DNA of 64,000 nt from Calliopum simillimum. Its lineage: Eukaryota; Arthropoda; Insecta; Diptera; Lauxaniidae. The stretch covers positions 49,193,722 through 49,257,721 of the forward strand of contig OX638372.1 in NCBI GenBank assembly GCA_951812925.1. The letters are read 5' to 3'. Positions 12,234 to 23,995 of the stretch are shown here, one piece after another; position 1 is the stretch's first letter, and each line of letters begins with the position of its first letter. The translations under genes and the position numbers were made by a program. The notes beneath the pieces were generated by a model. It was not told where the DNA came from. It was given only the letters and a program-made list of their open reading frames with translations, and did not search any database.

Positions 12234-12946
12234 CGTTACAAAATTGGTTAATTCAATCCTTTGTTTGGTTCGGGTTAATGTCCAATTTCGTTTTTTGGGT
12301 TTTTTTAAGCACTCGGATAGTGTTCTCTACTCGTACATTGCACACTGAACTGCAGTAGTTAATCCAAAATTCAAGATTCAAATCTCTACTGTTATTTTTG
12401 TACTTACCATACGTGACAGAGCGATTCCGAGACTGGATTCGGATTCACCACCCACAAATACATCGAAAATTACTATTTTTTTTGAGGTTTGTTGTTTTTT
12501 TTTTTTTTATTTCAAATAAAGGTACTGTTTTTCGATCTCTTTCGATCCACTTTTTTAATATTTTCCACTCATTTAGAACCACCGTGTACAACTACAGTTT
12601 ATGCACTAAACTGAAGCAAATCAAACAAGATAGGTCTGTACAGTATTTGTTTTTTCTTCTTTCATATTCAAGTACTGACAAGACATTAGCACGCGACACT
12701 GAACTGACAAATTTGATAAATAAAAAGCGGGAACAAGACATAACGCATCCTGAAACGAAATGTATTAAAACTCCAACAAGAATTGTGAAGACCCTTATGG
12801 TGAAATGGTGATTTTTTCGATGAGAGGAAGTTTATACCCGAGTCATATTATTGCACACTTTTGCTTAGAATGCTTTTGCGTTAGCTTCATGCACAATTGT
12901 GCGCCCAATCATCTATATATCTCTGTCTATCCTTTCCTATCTTCTA

Positions 12947-14121
12947 CGTAGGCTGCTATATATATTTCTGGTCTAGGCAATCTGATATTTCCATTAGAAA
13001 GCTTGACATTTTTTAGCATAAACGTACTCAGAACGTTTTGACACACTACCGTCATTTGTGTTGCTTACAGTGACTTGAAAAAATCAATTTGGCAAAAAAA
13101 TGGTATTAACTCGTGAACATTTTCGTTCGATAATTTTTCACAACTTTCGACGTGGATTATCACAACAAGAGTGCATCAATGAACTTAAATCATTGTATGG
13201 CGATGAAGCACCATCTTATAGCACTGTGAAAAAACGGGTTTAATGAACTCAATCGTAGCAAACGGCCGTTGTGCCAGAGAACATTGATGCCGTGCTTGAA
13301 CTGATAATGCAAGATCGTCATGTGAAATACCGCAAGATAGAAGCATCCTTTGGCATTAGTTCCACTCCAATACATTCGATATTGCATGAACACCTGGCCG
13401 CAAAAAAGGTTTGTTCTTGTTGGATCCCGCACAATTTGACAACCGCTCAAAAAAAGTCTCGTGTCGATTGGTGCAAAGAAATGTTGAAAAAATACGATCA
13501 CGGTGCTTCAAAAGACGTTTATAAGATCGTCACAGGTAACGAATCATGGATCTATGCGTATGAGCCCGAAACAAAACAGCAATCGACCGTGTGGGTCTTC
13601 TAAGACGAGCCAAATCCAACGAAAGTTGTTCGTGGAAGATGCACTTCGAGGCAAATGGTCGCCTGTTCCTTCGGCAAAACTGGTCATGTGGCGACTGTTC
13701 CGCTAGAGAAACGTACGGTCAATTTTAAGTGGTACACCACAATTTATTTGCCTGAAGTTTTCGGAGAAATTCGAAAAACGAACAAGAGAAGACGAATCAT
13801 TGTTCACCATGCAATGCGAGCTCTCACACATCGGCTCAAACCAGCGCCTTTTTAACCGGCCAAAACGTCAAATTAATGGGTCATCCGTTGTACAGCCCTG
13901 ACTTGGCACCCAATGACTTCTTTTTGTTCCCGTACATCAAGAAAAAAAAAGCGTGGGCAACGTGGTCAAAGCGTTCAAAAACCATGTTTTTGAGGTGTCT
14001 CAATCGGAGTGGAAAAAGTGCTTCGACAATTCGGAGAATACTTTGAAAAGCAGTAAACCATTTTTAATGATAAATATTCGCATTTTCACGATTAGGCCAG
14101 AAATATATATAGCAGCCCATG
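12947..14121 (+). mobile_element. Mariner element, full ends but decayed
   Basis: The element is flanked by TA at 12945-12946 and 14122-14123. Its 29-bp TIRs (12947-12975 and 14093-14121) differ at three positions and share ggctgctatatatatttctg. At 1175 bp it is a little shorter than the usual 1.3 kb, consistent with internal deletions. It contains a broken transposase gene in the same orientation. Mobilisation by an intact relative cannot be excluded, because the ends are well conserved. Confidence 0.9.
13100..14056 (+). pseudogene. Mariner transposase pseudogene
   Basis: The start codon at 13100 opens a frame reading MVLTREHFRSIIFHNFRRGL. It loses frame near 13240 and continues as PENIDAVLELIMQDRHVKYR in another frame. 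The first catalytic motif reads TGNESWIYAYEP, with Asn where the family has Asp. A one-base loss near 13805 destroys the second catalytic motif: the frame runs into VHHAMRAL and a stop. The third region survives as HPLYSPDLAPNDFFLFP, and the gene ends with a YFEKQ-like tail and stop at 14054-14056. A deletion also removes sequence after 13945. It could not make an active enzyme. Confidence 0.9.
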
Positions 14122-14123
14122 TA

Positions 14124-17100
14124 TCTATCTCCTCTCAAAATCTCTCTACCTAACTCTAGCCTAATGAAGGTATACTCACACACAAGTGTTCTCTGCAGAA
14201 GTTTATTTGCCACTGTGAATCATGAAGTGTGGTTAATTTGCTTTAGCATCTGAATACTGCATCTCGACAGTTCGAGTAAATTCTATTTGTCATTGTTTTT
14301 CATTTTGCAATTCACGTGAACGTTGTTTTGCATTTACGCCTCATTTGTTATTTGGCATTCAGCTTTTTAACGCGACTTTTATTAAAACATTCGTCTGCCT
14401 GTTTGTTCTTTGAAAGTAACCATAATCAACATAGATTCAATTTTACGGTCAAACGCGGGTCTTTGCGAGAGTTAAAAAATTCAAAATTAAAAGGTTTGTG
14501 GTAAGTGTTTCATACTTTGGCAAATTGCTGAAGCATCTCACAGAAAACGGCATTTTTTGCTGGTATGGCAGATATTTAGTTGTAAAAATTAAAACTAGGA
14601 TGTGAAGAGAAGAGGGTGGAAGGATGCTGTTGGACCTATACTCAGGTTTGTGATATAAAAATTTGCAGAAAAAAGCAAAAGTTTGCAAGAATTTGTCAAT
14701 AAATTTGGAATTTGTTTTGAAAAATTTTATTTCCAAATATAAAACTTAATTGATGATTTTCCAGTCACTCAGCATGTGGTTTCTTACTGGGTATAACGCA
14801 GACAACAACAAAACGCAAGCACACATGTAAAGGTATTAATATTTCTTTTTATACTTCAATTTTTTTTGATTTTTTTTTTTTGTAGAAAGCACTACTACAG
14901 CCATTGATTCAGATTCTAGCGGCGCTTCTTTTGAAATTGAAGAGCAAAATGCTGGTGAAAGACTGCTACAACAAAATATAACAACAGTGAAACAGCAGCA
15001 ACAACAACAACAACTAGTTTCTACATCCAATTTAATATTCTTCAGTAGGCAGCGTTATACCTATAACTTGCTTGCTTGCTTGCTACCGCGCGAGTGTTAA
15101 CGCTGTGGCACAGGTGAAAGGTTATATAAACACGCTAACACACAAGGTCCTGACTTTTAAAACCCCCATTAGGTTGTAGTCATTGTTACTGCATTACGCG
15201 CTTACGATAATCAAGCAAGCGAGATGGCAAATAAAGTTAGGTATATAAAGGTTAATGCCAGTCGGTATACCCCATACCTGTAATCTTATATGAATAAGAG
15301 ATAAAACCAAAGTTTTGTAAAATGAAAATGATGAAAAAAAAAAAGTGTGCATGTGACAGCTAAATCAGCGCAATTAAGCATGAAACTTAATCCTGGCTAC
15401 GACAGTAATAGTAGTAGGTACTTAGCTGCCTTTATTTAATGCCAAATTAATTTTTAATTGAACATATTTTTGTTGCCGCCGCCGCCATTTATTCGCGTCA
15501 AGCATCCATTTTGGGCAAGTTTTGAAGACTATTTTTATGAGGCGCCTAAAAGTATGCTCAACAAATTGTTTTGTTATTTTTGGCATTCTGTTTACACTGC
15601 CTTTAATCATTCTGTCAATCAGACAGGAGGCAGGATTGTGTTTTTAATATCATTTACATTGCCTTCAACACTCAAGCGAAGGCTCTTAAAATTCTTTCTT
15701 GCAATTAATTTTAATTACTTTGTGAAATTTATTGAATGACTTGTAGGAGTTACCACATTAAATTCTTCGTAATCAACAATCAAAGTTATGCTTAACTTGA
15801 GAGCGTTTTAAGGTTCGTTGAATTTTTAAGTTGCTGGATTGGAATTGCGCGAAAAAGCTTTTCATTATTTAATTGCATACATTTAGGTATGATTTAAGGT
15901 CAAGAGAGATAACTTTTTCGATTTGTTTTCAAATAAATTCACGAGTATTTTGATGTTGAGTTTGTCGTTCTGTTCGAACTGATCAATCAAATTATTTTTT
16001 TTTTGAATTCAGAAACACTCTGTTTCCAGATCATTCTTTGCAATGAATTTATAGCTCTTCAAGATGAGTTTTAAGCGATGCAATATGGCTGACTACGCTA
16101 TAATCTCAGCCCCTCAGAAATTCTAAAGAATTTAATTTTCTTTTTTTTTTGGTACAGACAATGAATGTACATTATTTTCAACCAACAAGCATGGATCAGA
16201 TGACATTGTTTGCTTGAGCTTACTGTTCAGAGTGTTTATGTAAAACGCCAATAAAATGACAAAAAACAAGGCAAAATGCATACAAAAAAACAAACTTTTC
16301 ATTACATTTCAGGTCCTATCATCAGACGAATTTACCATCATCCATAAGGACTTACTATATTTAATCTTTAACATAAATTTGTTGAGAATCATAGCAAAAG
16401 AAAAATAGAGTACATGCAAAAGTTTTAATATCATTGTTTTCTTTTGTTAAACATCGCCCTGCTGTTGTATCTCGTTGCATAGCACTTCGCTTGCAAGTTT
16501 ATTTGGCAATACAAAACGAAGTAGCAAGCGTGATTCCTATGTTATCAGCGTGTTGCTCTCTGAGAATTTGTACTTTCTTTTCCTTGCACTGTGAATGTCA
16601 ACAAATCTATGCTAAAGGTAAAATATAGTATATTTGAAAGTTCTTCTGGATGTTGACAAATTCGTCTGATGATAGGTCTTGAAACATAGCGAGCCTTCCA
16701 AATTTTTATTTTTTCTGTATGCATTTTTTTTTGTTTTTGTAATTTTGTTGCTGTTTTACATAATCACACTGAACAATAAGCTCTAATCCATGCTTGTTGG
16801 TAGCAAATGATAAAAAAATTTTTATTCTTAAAGGCAATGCTTCTGAATATTGGTATATTTTACGATACAAAACCACACAATATACATACATATCTTTAAC
16901 GGCATATATAATTTGAACGATAATTGCACAAAAACTGTCATTTTCTCATAATAATTTATTTTTTCGCTTTAAAATTTATCTTGGAGAGTCGTGTGTGGAC
17001 TCTTCCAAGAATAGTCGATTCAAAGATTTTGGTTTATCCGAGATTGCTGCGTTGTATATTGTAATGAAATTCAATTCTGCTGTGTTGCTTCATTTTTACT

Positions 17101-17736
17101 TGTTTATAAGACCAAGTTTCAAGGCAGCTATTTAATGTTATTCCCAGCATAAAAATATTTGCATATGTTAATCCTGATGTGATAAGCAGACATGCTACAA
17201 TATTATTTTACACCACAAATAAAACAGTCCTATGCTTGCAACATTTTTGCATTTCTTGATGTAGAGATTTTCTCGCTAGCAACAATTGCTGTTGCTGCTG
17301 CTGTGTGCAACAATAACCGTAATAATGTCAGTAACAGTAAATGCTTTTCTGCAGCATGCTGAATTTCATTAAATTTATGCAAATTTGAAAATATTCTGTG
17401 CAACGCATCAATTTAGTTCATTAATAAGACGATGCGCCACAAAATATGCAATATTTTTTTTTTGCTTCATTTTTTGAATAATCGCATGAAACAAATGCAC
17501 ACTGCAAGAACATGAAGCAAAATAAAAATAACAACAATAGGATAATAAAAATGTGTTGACGTTTAACATAAAAGATTTTAGTAGCAACACCAGAAGCAGC
17601 AGCAGCAACAATAAGTTACATCAAACTTTATGCTGATGACAAGTTTGGTTGGCAACTGATAACGCACAGTACAACTTAATTTGTTTGAATGTGAACAAAA
17701 AAAAAAGAAAGACTATAAAGAGTGCATTCTTTGGTC
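14124..17736. other. No recognisable gene or repeat family
   Basis: AT-rich DNA. A CAG/CAA-rich low-complexity patch lies at 14975-15015, another at 17280-17310, and GCTGCTGTTG-type patches occur around 17590. Two short direct echoes (agcatggatca near 16190 and its inverse 'tccatgcttgtt' near 16785; 'ttcgtctgatgata' near 16660 with 'catcagacgaatt' near 16320) suggest a weak 0.5-kb inverted arrangement, which I could not delimit. Confidence 0.4.
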
Positions 17737-19061
17737 TGGTCAAAAACTCAAAACTCCAAATTACCGTGGTAAACTGATTTTCCGAAATTCTGAACAAGTC
17801 CAAAATGGCAGCCATAAGAACTTCGATGCAACTTTTAGTTACTCACATATTTGAAAATTCATAGCTCCTCGGATTTTTATTCGATTTTGATGAAATTTTC
17901 AGGGTTAGTGTAAAAAAGTATGAGTTTTTGAAAAAAATCACACTGAAAAACCGTTTTTATTTGCGGTGTAAAAAAAAGCTTTTTTTTCTCTTTGAAAGCC
18001 AATTTAGAGCTTGGGGCACAGTTTTAATTTTTGTTTTAAATATTTTTATTTAAAAGTAAATTTAATTGTTATTATTTTGCGTTCACCAAAGTTGTGGTAT
18101 TTTTTACACTTTTGAAGTTATGCGTCTTTGAAATTGTTTAACATTGTGTTTATCATCAGTCGTTGGTGCACGTGCGCTACCATATAGGGTTGCCACCGTC
18201 CGTAAGGTATTTTTATTTCGGTGGCCCCTAGTGAAATTTTTCTGAGAATATTTTTGGAGAATATTTTAACCCATTTCCACCTAGTTTTTGGAAAAAGGGG
18301 TTAAAAAGACACATAAAAACGCGATATATTGGGTTAAGATGTTCAAGTGACATAAAATTAAATCAAGCAAGGAACAATATCTAAGAACTTATTAATCCAT
18401 TAAATCCCGTTTTTAAGGATCCTTTAGACCCCTTTTTTCAAAGACTTGGTTATAATTGGTTGAAAAGTCTGCAAAAATGTTCTAAAAAAAAATTCACTGG
18501 GGGCCACTGAAAAGAAAATACTATTCGGATGGTCGCAATCCTGGATGGTAGCGCAGAGCACCAATGACTCATGATAAACACAACATTAAACATCTTCAAA
18601 AACGCATGTCTTCAAAACTGTATGAGATACAACGAATTCGAGGGTCGCAAAGTAACTAAAATAAAAATTAATTTTAAGTAAAAATATTTGAAAAAAAAAA
18701 AATAAAAAATTGTGTTCCAAGCTCCCAAATTGGCTTCAAAAAAGAAACAAAACTTTTTTTACACCTAAAAAATTTTTTTTTTCTGCGTGATTTCTTTTTT
18801 CAAAAGCTCATACTTTTCAACACTAGCCCCGAAAATTTCATCAAATCAGATAAAAAGCCGAGGAGCTATGTATTTTCAACTATGTGGGTATCCAAAAGTT
18901 GCATCGAACTTCTAATGGCCGCCATCTTGGATTTTTTTGGAATTTCGAAAAATTATTTTACCAAAATCATATGTATGTCAAATATAAACTTTTCACCAAT
19001 TTCAAAAAAAATCGGAGGTATCAACCCAATTCTTAATCGATTACACAAAGATTGATCCAAA
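17737..19061. mobile_element. Foldback-like palindromic element, copy 1
   Basis: Two arms of about 600-700 bp meet near 18360. The left arm has ccaaaatggcagccataag, tcatagctcctcgg, ggtgcacgtgcgctaccata and ggtggcccctagtgaa. The right arm has their inverses at about 18920, 18860, 18545 and 18505. The right tip (19010-19061) ends with the element terminus defined by copy 2 (caaccca, taatcgattacacaaag, attgatccaaa). The matching left tip is missing, so the left end is truncated. There is no coding frame. The size and architecture resemble foldback elements, but terminal and target features are insufficient for a class call. Confidence 0.78.
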
Positions 19062-19224
19062 TACCCACGGGGAAAAGAAGTGCTTCAAAATCCCTTCTGA
19101 AGTGCTTCTTTCTATTCTTTCTTTTTAACATTGCATGTCTTAGGATGTAAGCGCTCTTAAGCTTACCGTAGTCTTACGGAAAAAGCCTTTTGAAACGCTT
19201 ATTTGTAATGCGGTGGTAAGCGTT

Positions 19225-19410
19225 CTTTCCATTAAAAAAAAAAAAAAAATAAAAAAATTAAACAACTGTAGGAGGGTACGAACCTACGGCCGTCCGTGTG
19301 AAAAATGGAAACATATTATTTTTACTTACATTTACCAACTCGTTAGATCGCTACACTATTGCCCGATACGATGAAGAGGTATTAAATTTGTATATAAAGC
19401 AAATGATGTC
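19225..19410 (-). mobile_element. tRNA-derived SINE fragment
   Basis: On the reverse strand, a polymerase III A-box-like stretch (tagcgatctaacgagttgg, about 19340-19362) is followed about 60 nt later by a B-box-like ggttcgtaccc and then a long T-rich tail. Part of the spacer (taagtaaaaataatatgttt) is shared with the copy at 53225-53345, which shows that this is a dispersed family rather than a tRNA gene. The length of the box spacing and the inability to fold a cloverleaf argue against a functional tRNA. Confidence 0.6.
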
Positions 19411-19419
19411 CAAACAGAA

Positions 19420-19700
19420 TTTGGCTTAAAATGCTTCCTGCAGCCTTACATGGAATCATTGGGTAATCAGTTTCAATTCACTTAAAAAAAAGTAAATAAA
19501 TGAGTGAAATGAAAATAGAAAAGTGAAACGAAAAAAAGTTGAATTAAAAATATTTTACAATAATAAACAAACAAAAAAAAAAAATAACGGAAAAAAAAAT
19601 AAATAAAAAAAAATTTATAAAAAAAATCACGCGCGCTGGGTTCGTACCCATCCCTGCAGTTAAATTTAAATGTAGTTCCAAAGAGTGACTAGTTCGGAAA
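19420..19700 (-). mobile_element. Possible second SINE fragment in A-rich DNA
   Basis: On the reverse strand ggtacgaaccc at about 19635-19650 resembles a B box and is followed by a T-rich tail, as in the neighbour at 19225-19410. No A box was found upstream. The plus strand between the two is almost entirely A-rich low-complexity sequence. Weak call. Confidence 0.35.
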
Positions 19701-20300
19701 CTGTTCAAAAAGGTACTAGTGTTGTTTTAGTTCCCACGTAGTGCAAAGGTCGTCAGTTGACAGATGAAATACAAAGTTTTCATGTTATTCTTTGTCTTTA
19801 TTTGCTTTTTTGGTGTTCCGTTTTTTTAATAAATTTATGTGGAAATACGCTACTTTAAAGTTTAATATCAGAACCGACGCACTGTTGGATTATTTGGATT
19901 ATCTGAAATTTATTGATTACTTGAAAAAATTGCAAATTTTTCATTTGCCATTTAAGTTGCTAATCCGTCATTGTTCGCTCATTGTTATTCTAATTACATC
20001 TCTCAATTTTAAGATACTCGTTCGTTCAATTTTTAGATACTCGAAATCGAGTCTCGAAGCTTACAAAATTTTGAATTGTCTCACGACTAGTAAAAAGGTA
20101 ATGCAGAGGGAGACAATTGTCTCTCAACTAGCGAAAAGGTAATAAAGAGGAAGAAAATTGACGATTCGTAGGACATCAACATTGAAAAACCGTCAGTCCA
20201 TTTTACGAAAATTCGTTAGTTTTGGAAGTAGCCAAAGACTAGTCATGCACTGGTCCGATTAACTGCACGGATATAATCAATATATATTCTCCTTTAACTC

Positions 20301-20492
20301 CTAGGAGGAGCATAGGGCCAATATGAAATCTCTCCATTTGTCACGATCCCTTGCGATGACTTTGATCTATTGCCACGATTTTCCCGATTCTTGGATTTCC
20401 TTTTTCAACGACCTTTTCCAGTTGGTTTTGGGTCTACCACGTCCTCTACTGCCTTGTGGATTCCACTCAAGAGCCTGGCGCTGTGTGGTTTA
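20301..20492 (-). pseudogene. Non-LTR retrotransposon ORF2, extreme C-terminal relic
   Basis: The reverse strand reads RQALEWNPQGSRGRGRPKTN, then WKRSLKKEIQESGKSWQ, one internal stop, and IKVIARDRDKWRDFILALCS before a stop at 20301-20303. The pattern WNPQGxRxRGRPxxxWxR...DRxxWRxxxxALCS is a hallmark of the C-terminus of many insect LINE reverse-transcriptase proteins. Only about 60 residues remain. The sequence upstream on that strand has stops directly before the match, so this is a 5'-truncated dead insertion. Confidence 0.75.
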
Positions 20493-21619
20493 TAATCAAT
20501 ATACCAGAAAGAAACACACTAACAAAAAACGTTCTAGTTTCGTAGCCAGGTGACAACAATAACACCATTTAACCAAGGTTCCCTTATCGTTTCTTTAATC
20601 AACTATGAAAGCTCCTTGGACGATTATTTTAGGATATTCGACTTATCATCACTTTTGACTTTAAAAATATAATAACGATTCGAAGTAGCTACACTGTGGA
20701 CTTTTCTATTCCTATATACTGCCACATTTGTAGGACCTGTGTACTTGTTATATAAAAATCTCATATAAAGATAAAGACCAAATTTGTATGAAATTATTCA
20801 AAAATTAATTTTGTATCGGATATTTTTGCCAACATATTGAATTCTTTTAATTTTTTTTTCATAATTTCCCACTGATTGCGTTGCACTGTTGTTTAATTTG
20901 AATAATTTTTTATTGCCACAGAGTAAATACCAATATAAAAGGCATAAAAATCTGTTGTCTATAAGCCAAATTTGTTGCACACAAATTTTAATGACAAATA
21001 AATTGCATGAGATAAAAAAAGTATATAAATTGATGCGGAGCCCACCCATGCACAAATACTTAGTTGAACAAAATAGACGCATAAATTCCATGCAAATGAG
21101 TGACTTTAGTATTACGCATAAATACACATGCATTGGTTACACCTACACAACACACACACATTGTAAATACATAAAGTGTGTTGTTTTTTAGCGATTTGAT
21201 TTTTTGAAATGGCAACACTATTTCTAGTGACAGGCAATTTGACAACTGACAGCTGATTAGTAGTCCGCATACTTTGCCATTTGGGCGTGAATAGACTTAC
21301 GCCGGAACAACAATTGCAAATTTACTTCGGAAATACATGTTTCAGTTTGTCCATTTTACGGTTGACACATTCTTTCCTCGTTTTCAGTTTAATGGCAACA
21401 TCAATAAACCAAATTGCTAGATGTGGAGTGAAAGAAAATTAAGAGGTCGTTATGGAAATATCATTGCTTCCAGAAAAGAAAAAGCCATTGTGTAGTGTGT
21501 TTTATGGCTGCTGAAATCATTGGCACAAATTGTTTCAAAGATTATGCCGGTCTAAACATAATAATCAATAAAAAGCGCATTTTGATTATAAAAATTACAA
21601 AAAGCTCATTTCTACTGCG

Positions 21620-22018
21620 TAATCTTTGTATTAATTCGCAAGACAAAAGTTTTTCTTACCTTTTTTACTATTTTGCAAATGGAGCACGACCTTGAATTAT
21701 ACATCATTAGCAAGGTATTTGTTTGTAAATGTGCACAAGGCTAAAATTATTTTAATATTTTACCACTAAGAGAGGAAGAATTAAACGCAAATTTCTCAAT
21801 ATTAACAACAGCTCAAACAGAGCTGAAAAGAAGATACAGCACGAAAAAAAAAGAAAAAAAGCTGACTTACACTGCCTTCGTGCCTTTTGTTTCTTTTCGT
21901 TTCAAAATTGTCACTATACCAAGGACGATAAATGAGCTTTTCTATTTTGTACCAAATAGCGAAAAAAGTACTAAAACTAACCAAAAAGTACCGAAACTAT
22001 TTAATATATTTGTGGATT
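21620..22018 (+). repeat. Interspersed repeat family C, copy 1 (direct copy at 61040)
   Basis: About 395 bp align with 61040-61445 in the same orientation. Shared blocks include gaattatacatcattagcaa-like, ggtatttg, aaattattttaatatttt, gataaatgagcttttctatt and ttgtaccaaatagc. No terminal repeats or coding frame. Possibly two fragments of one non-autonomous element. Confidence 0.8.
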
Positions 22019-22139
22019 TTGACCATTGTGCGATTCTAGTATGTATTGAAATACAATAGATTCATTCTTTATATTTGTTTTTTAAAGATTATTTCTCTCA
22101 AATGTTGGCCGGAAGTATGACCTATTCTAAAGTTCTAAT

Positions 22140-22630
22140 TTTCGATGTTGCGTTTGAATATATCAGGTGGTAATCGCAGAATGACGCGAGTAATTTAGCC
22201 TTCGAGTTCCTTAATCGTAGTCAGCTTTTCCATTAAGACCTTAGACTTTACGTTCTCCCAAAGGAATAGATCTGGAAATGCGACATGACATAAAATTAGC
22301 TCTTCACCTAATCGTTCTTGCAATGAAATCATGGTTTCACTGTCTATAAGGCAAGTTACATCATCATATTAGAACTCAATACTATTAAGATCATAGGTGC
22401 GCTATTATTACTTACATTTCGGACGGTTTAATTTTTCCAAAAAATTCAGAACGTTGTTTACACAAGCCCATAAACCATACCAAGCTCTTGTTTTGTTTGG
22501 ATGTAATGGTAGCCCTTTAAACTCTTTGCATTGCGCTCCAAATACTTTTTTTATTAATGTAGCCATTAAACTTAGAATGACCCTCGTCGTTCAACAATAA
22601 TTTGGTCGAAAAACAATGGAGCTTTTTCAT
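22140..22630 (-). pseudogene. Tc1/mariner-superfamily transposase relic
   Basis: Read on the reverse strand, 22630-22430 gives LLLNDEGHSKFNGYINKKS and, in another frame, LPLHPNKTRAWYGLWACVNN. These correspond to the DEAHFW...NGYVNKQN and LHPxKxTVWCGLWA blocks of insect transposases. Positions 22330-22140 give HVAFPDLFLWENVKSKVLME and KLTTIKELEG, a stop, then PPDIFKRNIEN, matching the FFLWGYLKSKVY...TIEELK C-terminal block. Several frameshifts and stops are present. The relic may extend upstream to about 22850, but I cannot confirm that. Confidence 0.7.
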
Positions 22631-23263
22631 GCTTTCAAGAGCCTAAAGGTTGAAACGGTTCTGAAACTATTATGGTTATTTTTTACTGTCACTGCATCTA
22701 TACCGACTAAAACACGTCCTTTTCATCGGAAATACCTCCGTTATTGGTATGGCATCAGAGGGGTTTCCTTTAAGGCATTCAAAGCCATCTCTATATTTGC
22801 CAACGTAAGAGAGTTCTTGCCAACGTCTCTTTTAACTTTCTTAGAAAAGTGGGAAACTGGGAGGGGGAACCGCTTTTGGACTGCGGCCTTAGTCGATGAC
22901 AAACAATCTCTGCGAAGACAAAAGTTGTCCTGCTCTGGAACCCCTCACTACCAAGGAAAACGGGGCCGCAAGTGGCTTAGCAACAAGATGCGCAGTAGAA
23001 TCGTTTTAAAATGTCAAACCATTTCCTGACTTTTGGCAGCTTGATAAGCATCAAGGTCTCTCATCTTTAAGCGTAATATGCTCTCTATAGATCTTTCAAT
23101 TATTTTTTTATGCTCAGAAGCAAAGTTGATATGACATTTCCGACCGTTAGTGGACCAACGCGTTTCTGTAACTTCCGTCTTCTCTCCGCGCAATTTCTGC
23201 AGTTGAAGAACGAACGTATGTTTCTTCTGAAATTCGGATGGGCGATAGAATAAACCTTAAACA

Positions 23264-23995
23264 AAATGGGTCAATCTTTGTGTAATCGATTAAGATTTGG
23301 GTTGAAATCTCCGATTTTTCGAAAATCGGTGAAAAGTTAGCATTTGACATGCATACGACTGTGATAAAACGATTTTCCGCAATTCCAAAAAAGTCCAAGA
23401 TGGCGGAAATTGGAATTTCGATGCAACTTTTGGATACTCACATGTTTGAAAAATCATAGCTCTTCGGCTTTTTGTCCGATTTTGATTAAAATTTCAAAGT
23501 TAGTGTACTAAAGTATGATATTTTTTTTTTAAAAAGAAAAAAAAAAAAAAAATACACTGAAAAAAATTTTTATTTTAGGTGTAAAAATCTTTTTTTCATT
23601 TTTAAAGCCAAATTGGGGCTTGGAGCACCCTTTTAATGTTTTTTGGAAATACATATTTTTATTTAAAAGTAAATTTTACTATAATTGTTTTGAGACCGCC
23701 AAAATTGTGGTATCTTTAACAATTTTCAAGCTATGAGCTTTTGAAGTTGTTCAAAATTGTGTTTATCATGAGTCGTTGGTGCACGTGCGCTACCATGTAG
23801 GGTTTCCACGGTCCAGATTGTTTTTTTTGTCGGTGGCCCCTAGTGAAATTTTTCGAAGCTAACTTTTGTAGAATATTTTAACCCATTTAAACCAAGTTAT
23901 TTGAAAAAGGGGTCAAAAAGACAATTAAAAACGGGGTATCAAATCAGAGATATCAACCCAAATCTTAATAGATTACACAAAAATTGACCCAAATT
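23264..23995. mobile_element. Foldback-like element, copy 2, right arm deleted
   Basis: It begins with tgggtcaatctttgtgtaat and ends with the inverse (attacacaaaaattgaccca). These tips define the termini of the family. The left arm is nearly complete and includes tccaagatggcgg, ttggtgcacgtgcgctacca and ggtggcccctagtgaaattt. Almost the whole right arm is missing: the sequence jumps near 23938 from the central gggg-containing part straight to the right tip. Comparison with copy 1 (17737-19061) shows complementary losses. Confidence 0.8.

Noticed and set aside
12398..12811. Plus-strand frame of 137 residues upstream of the mariner
   Set aside because: Low-complexity F/K/S-rich translation with no domain; no supporting context.
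22616..23029. Plus-strand frame of 137 residues as a gene
   Set aside because: No recognisable domain. The reverse strand here adjoins a transposase relic, and its composition is what antisense frames of such relics show.
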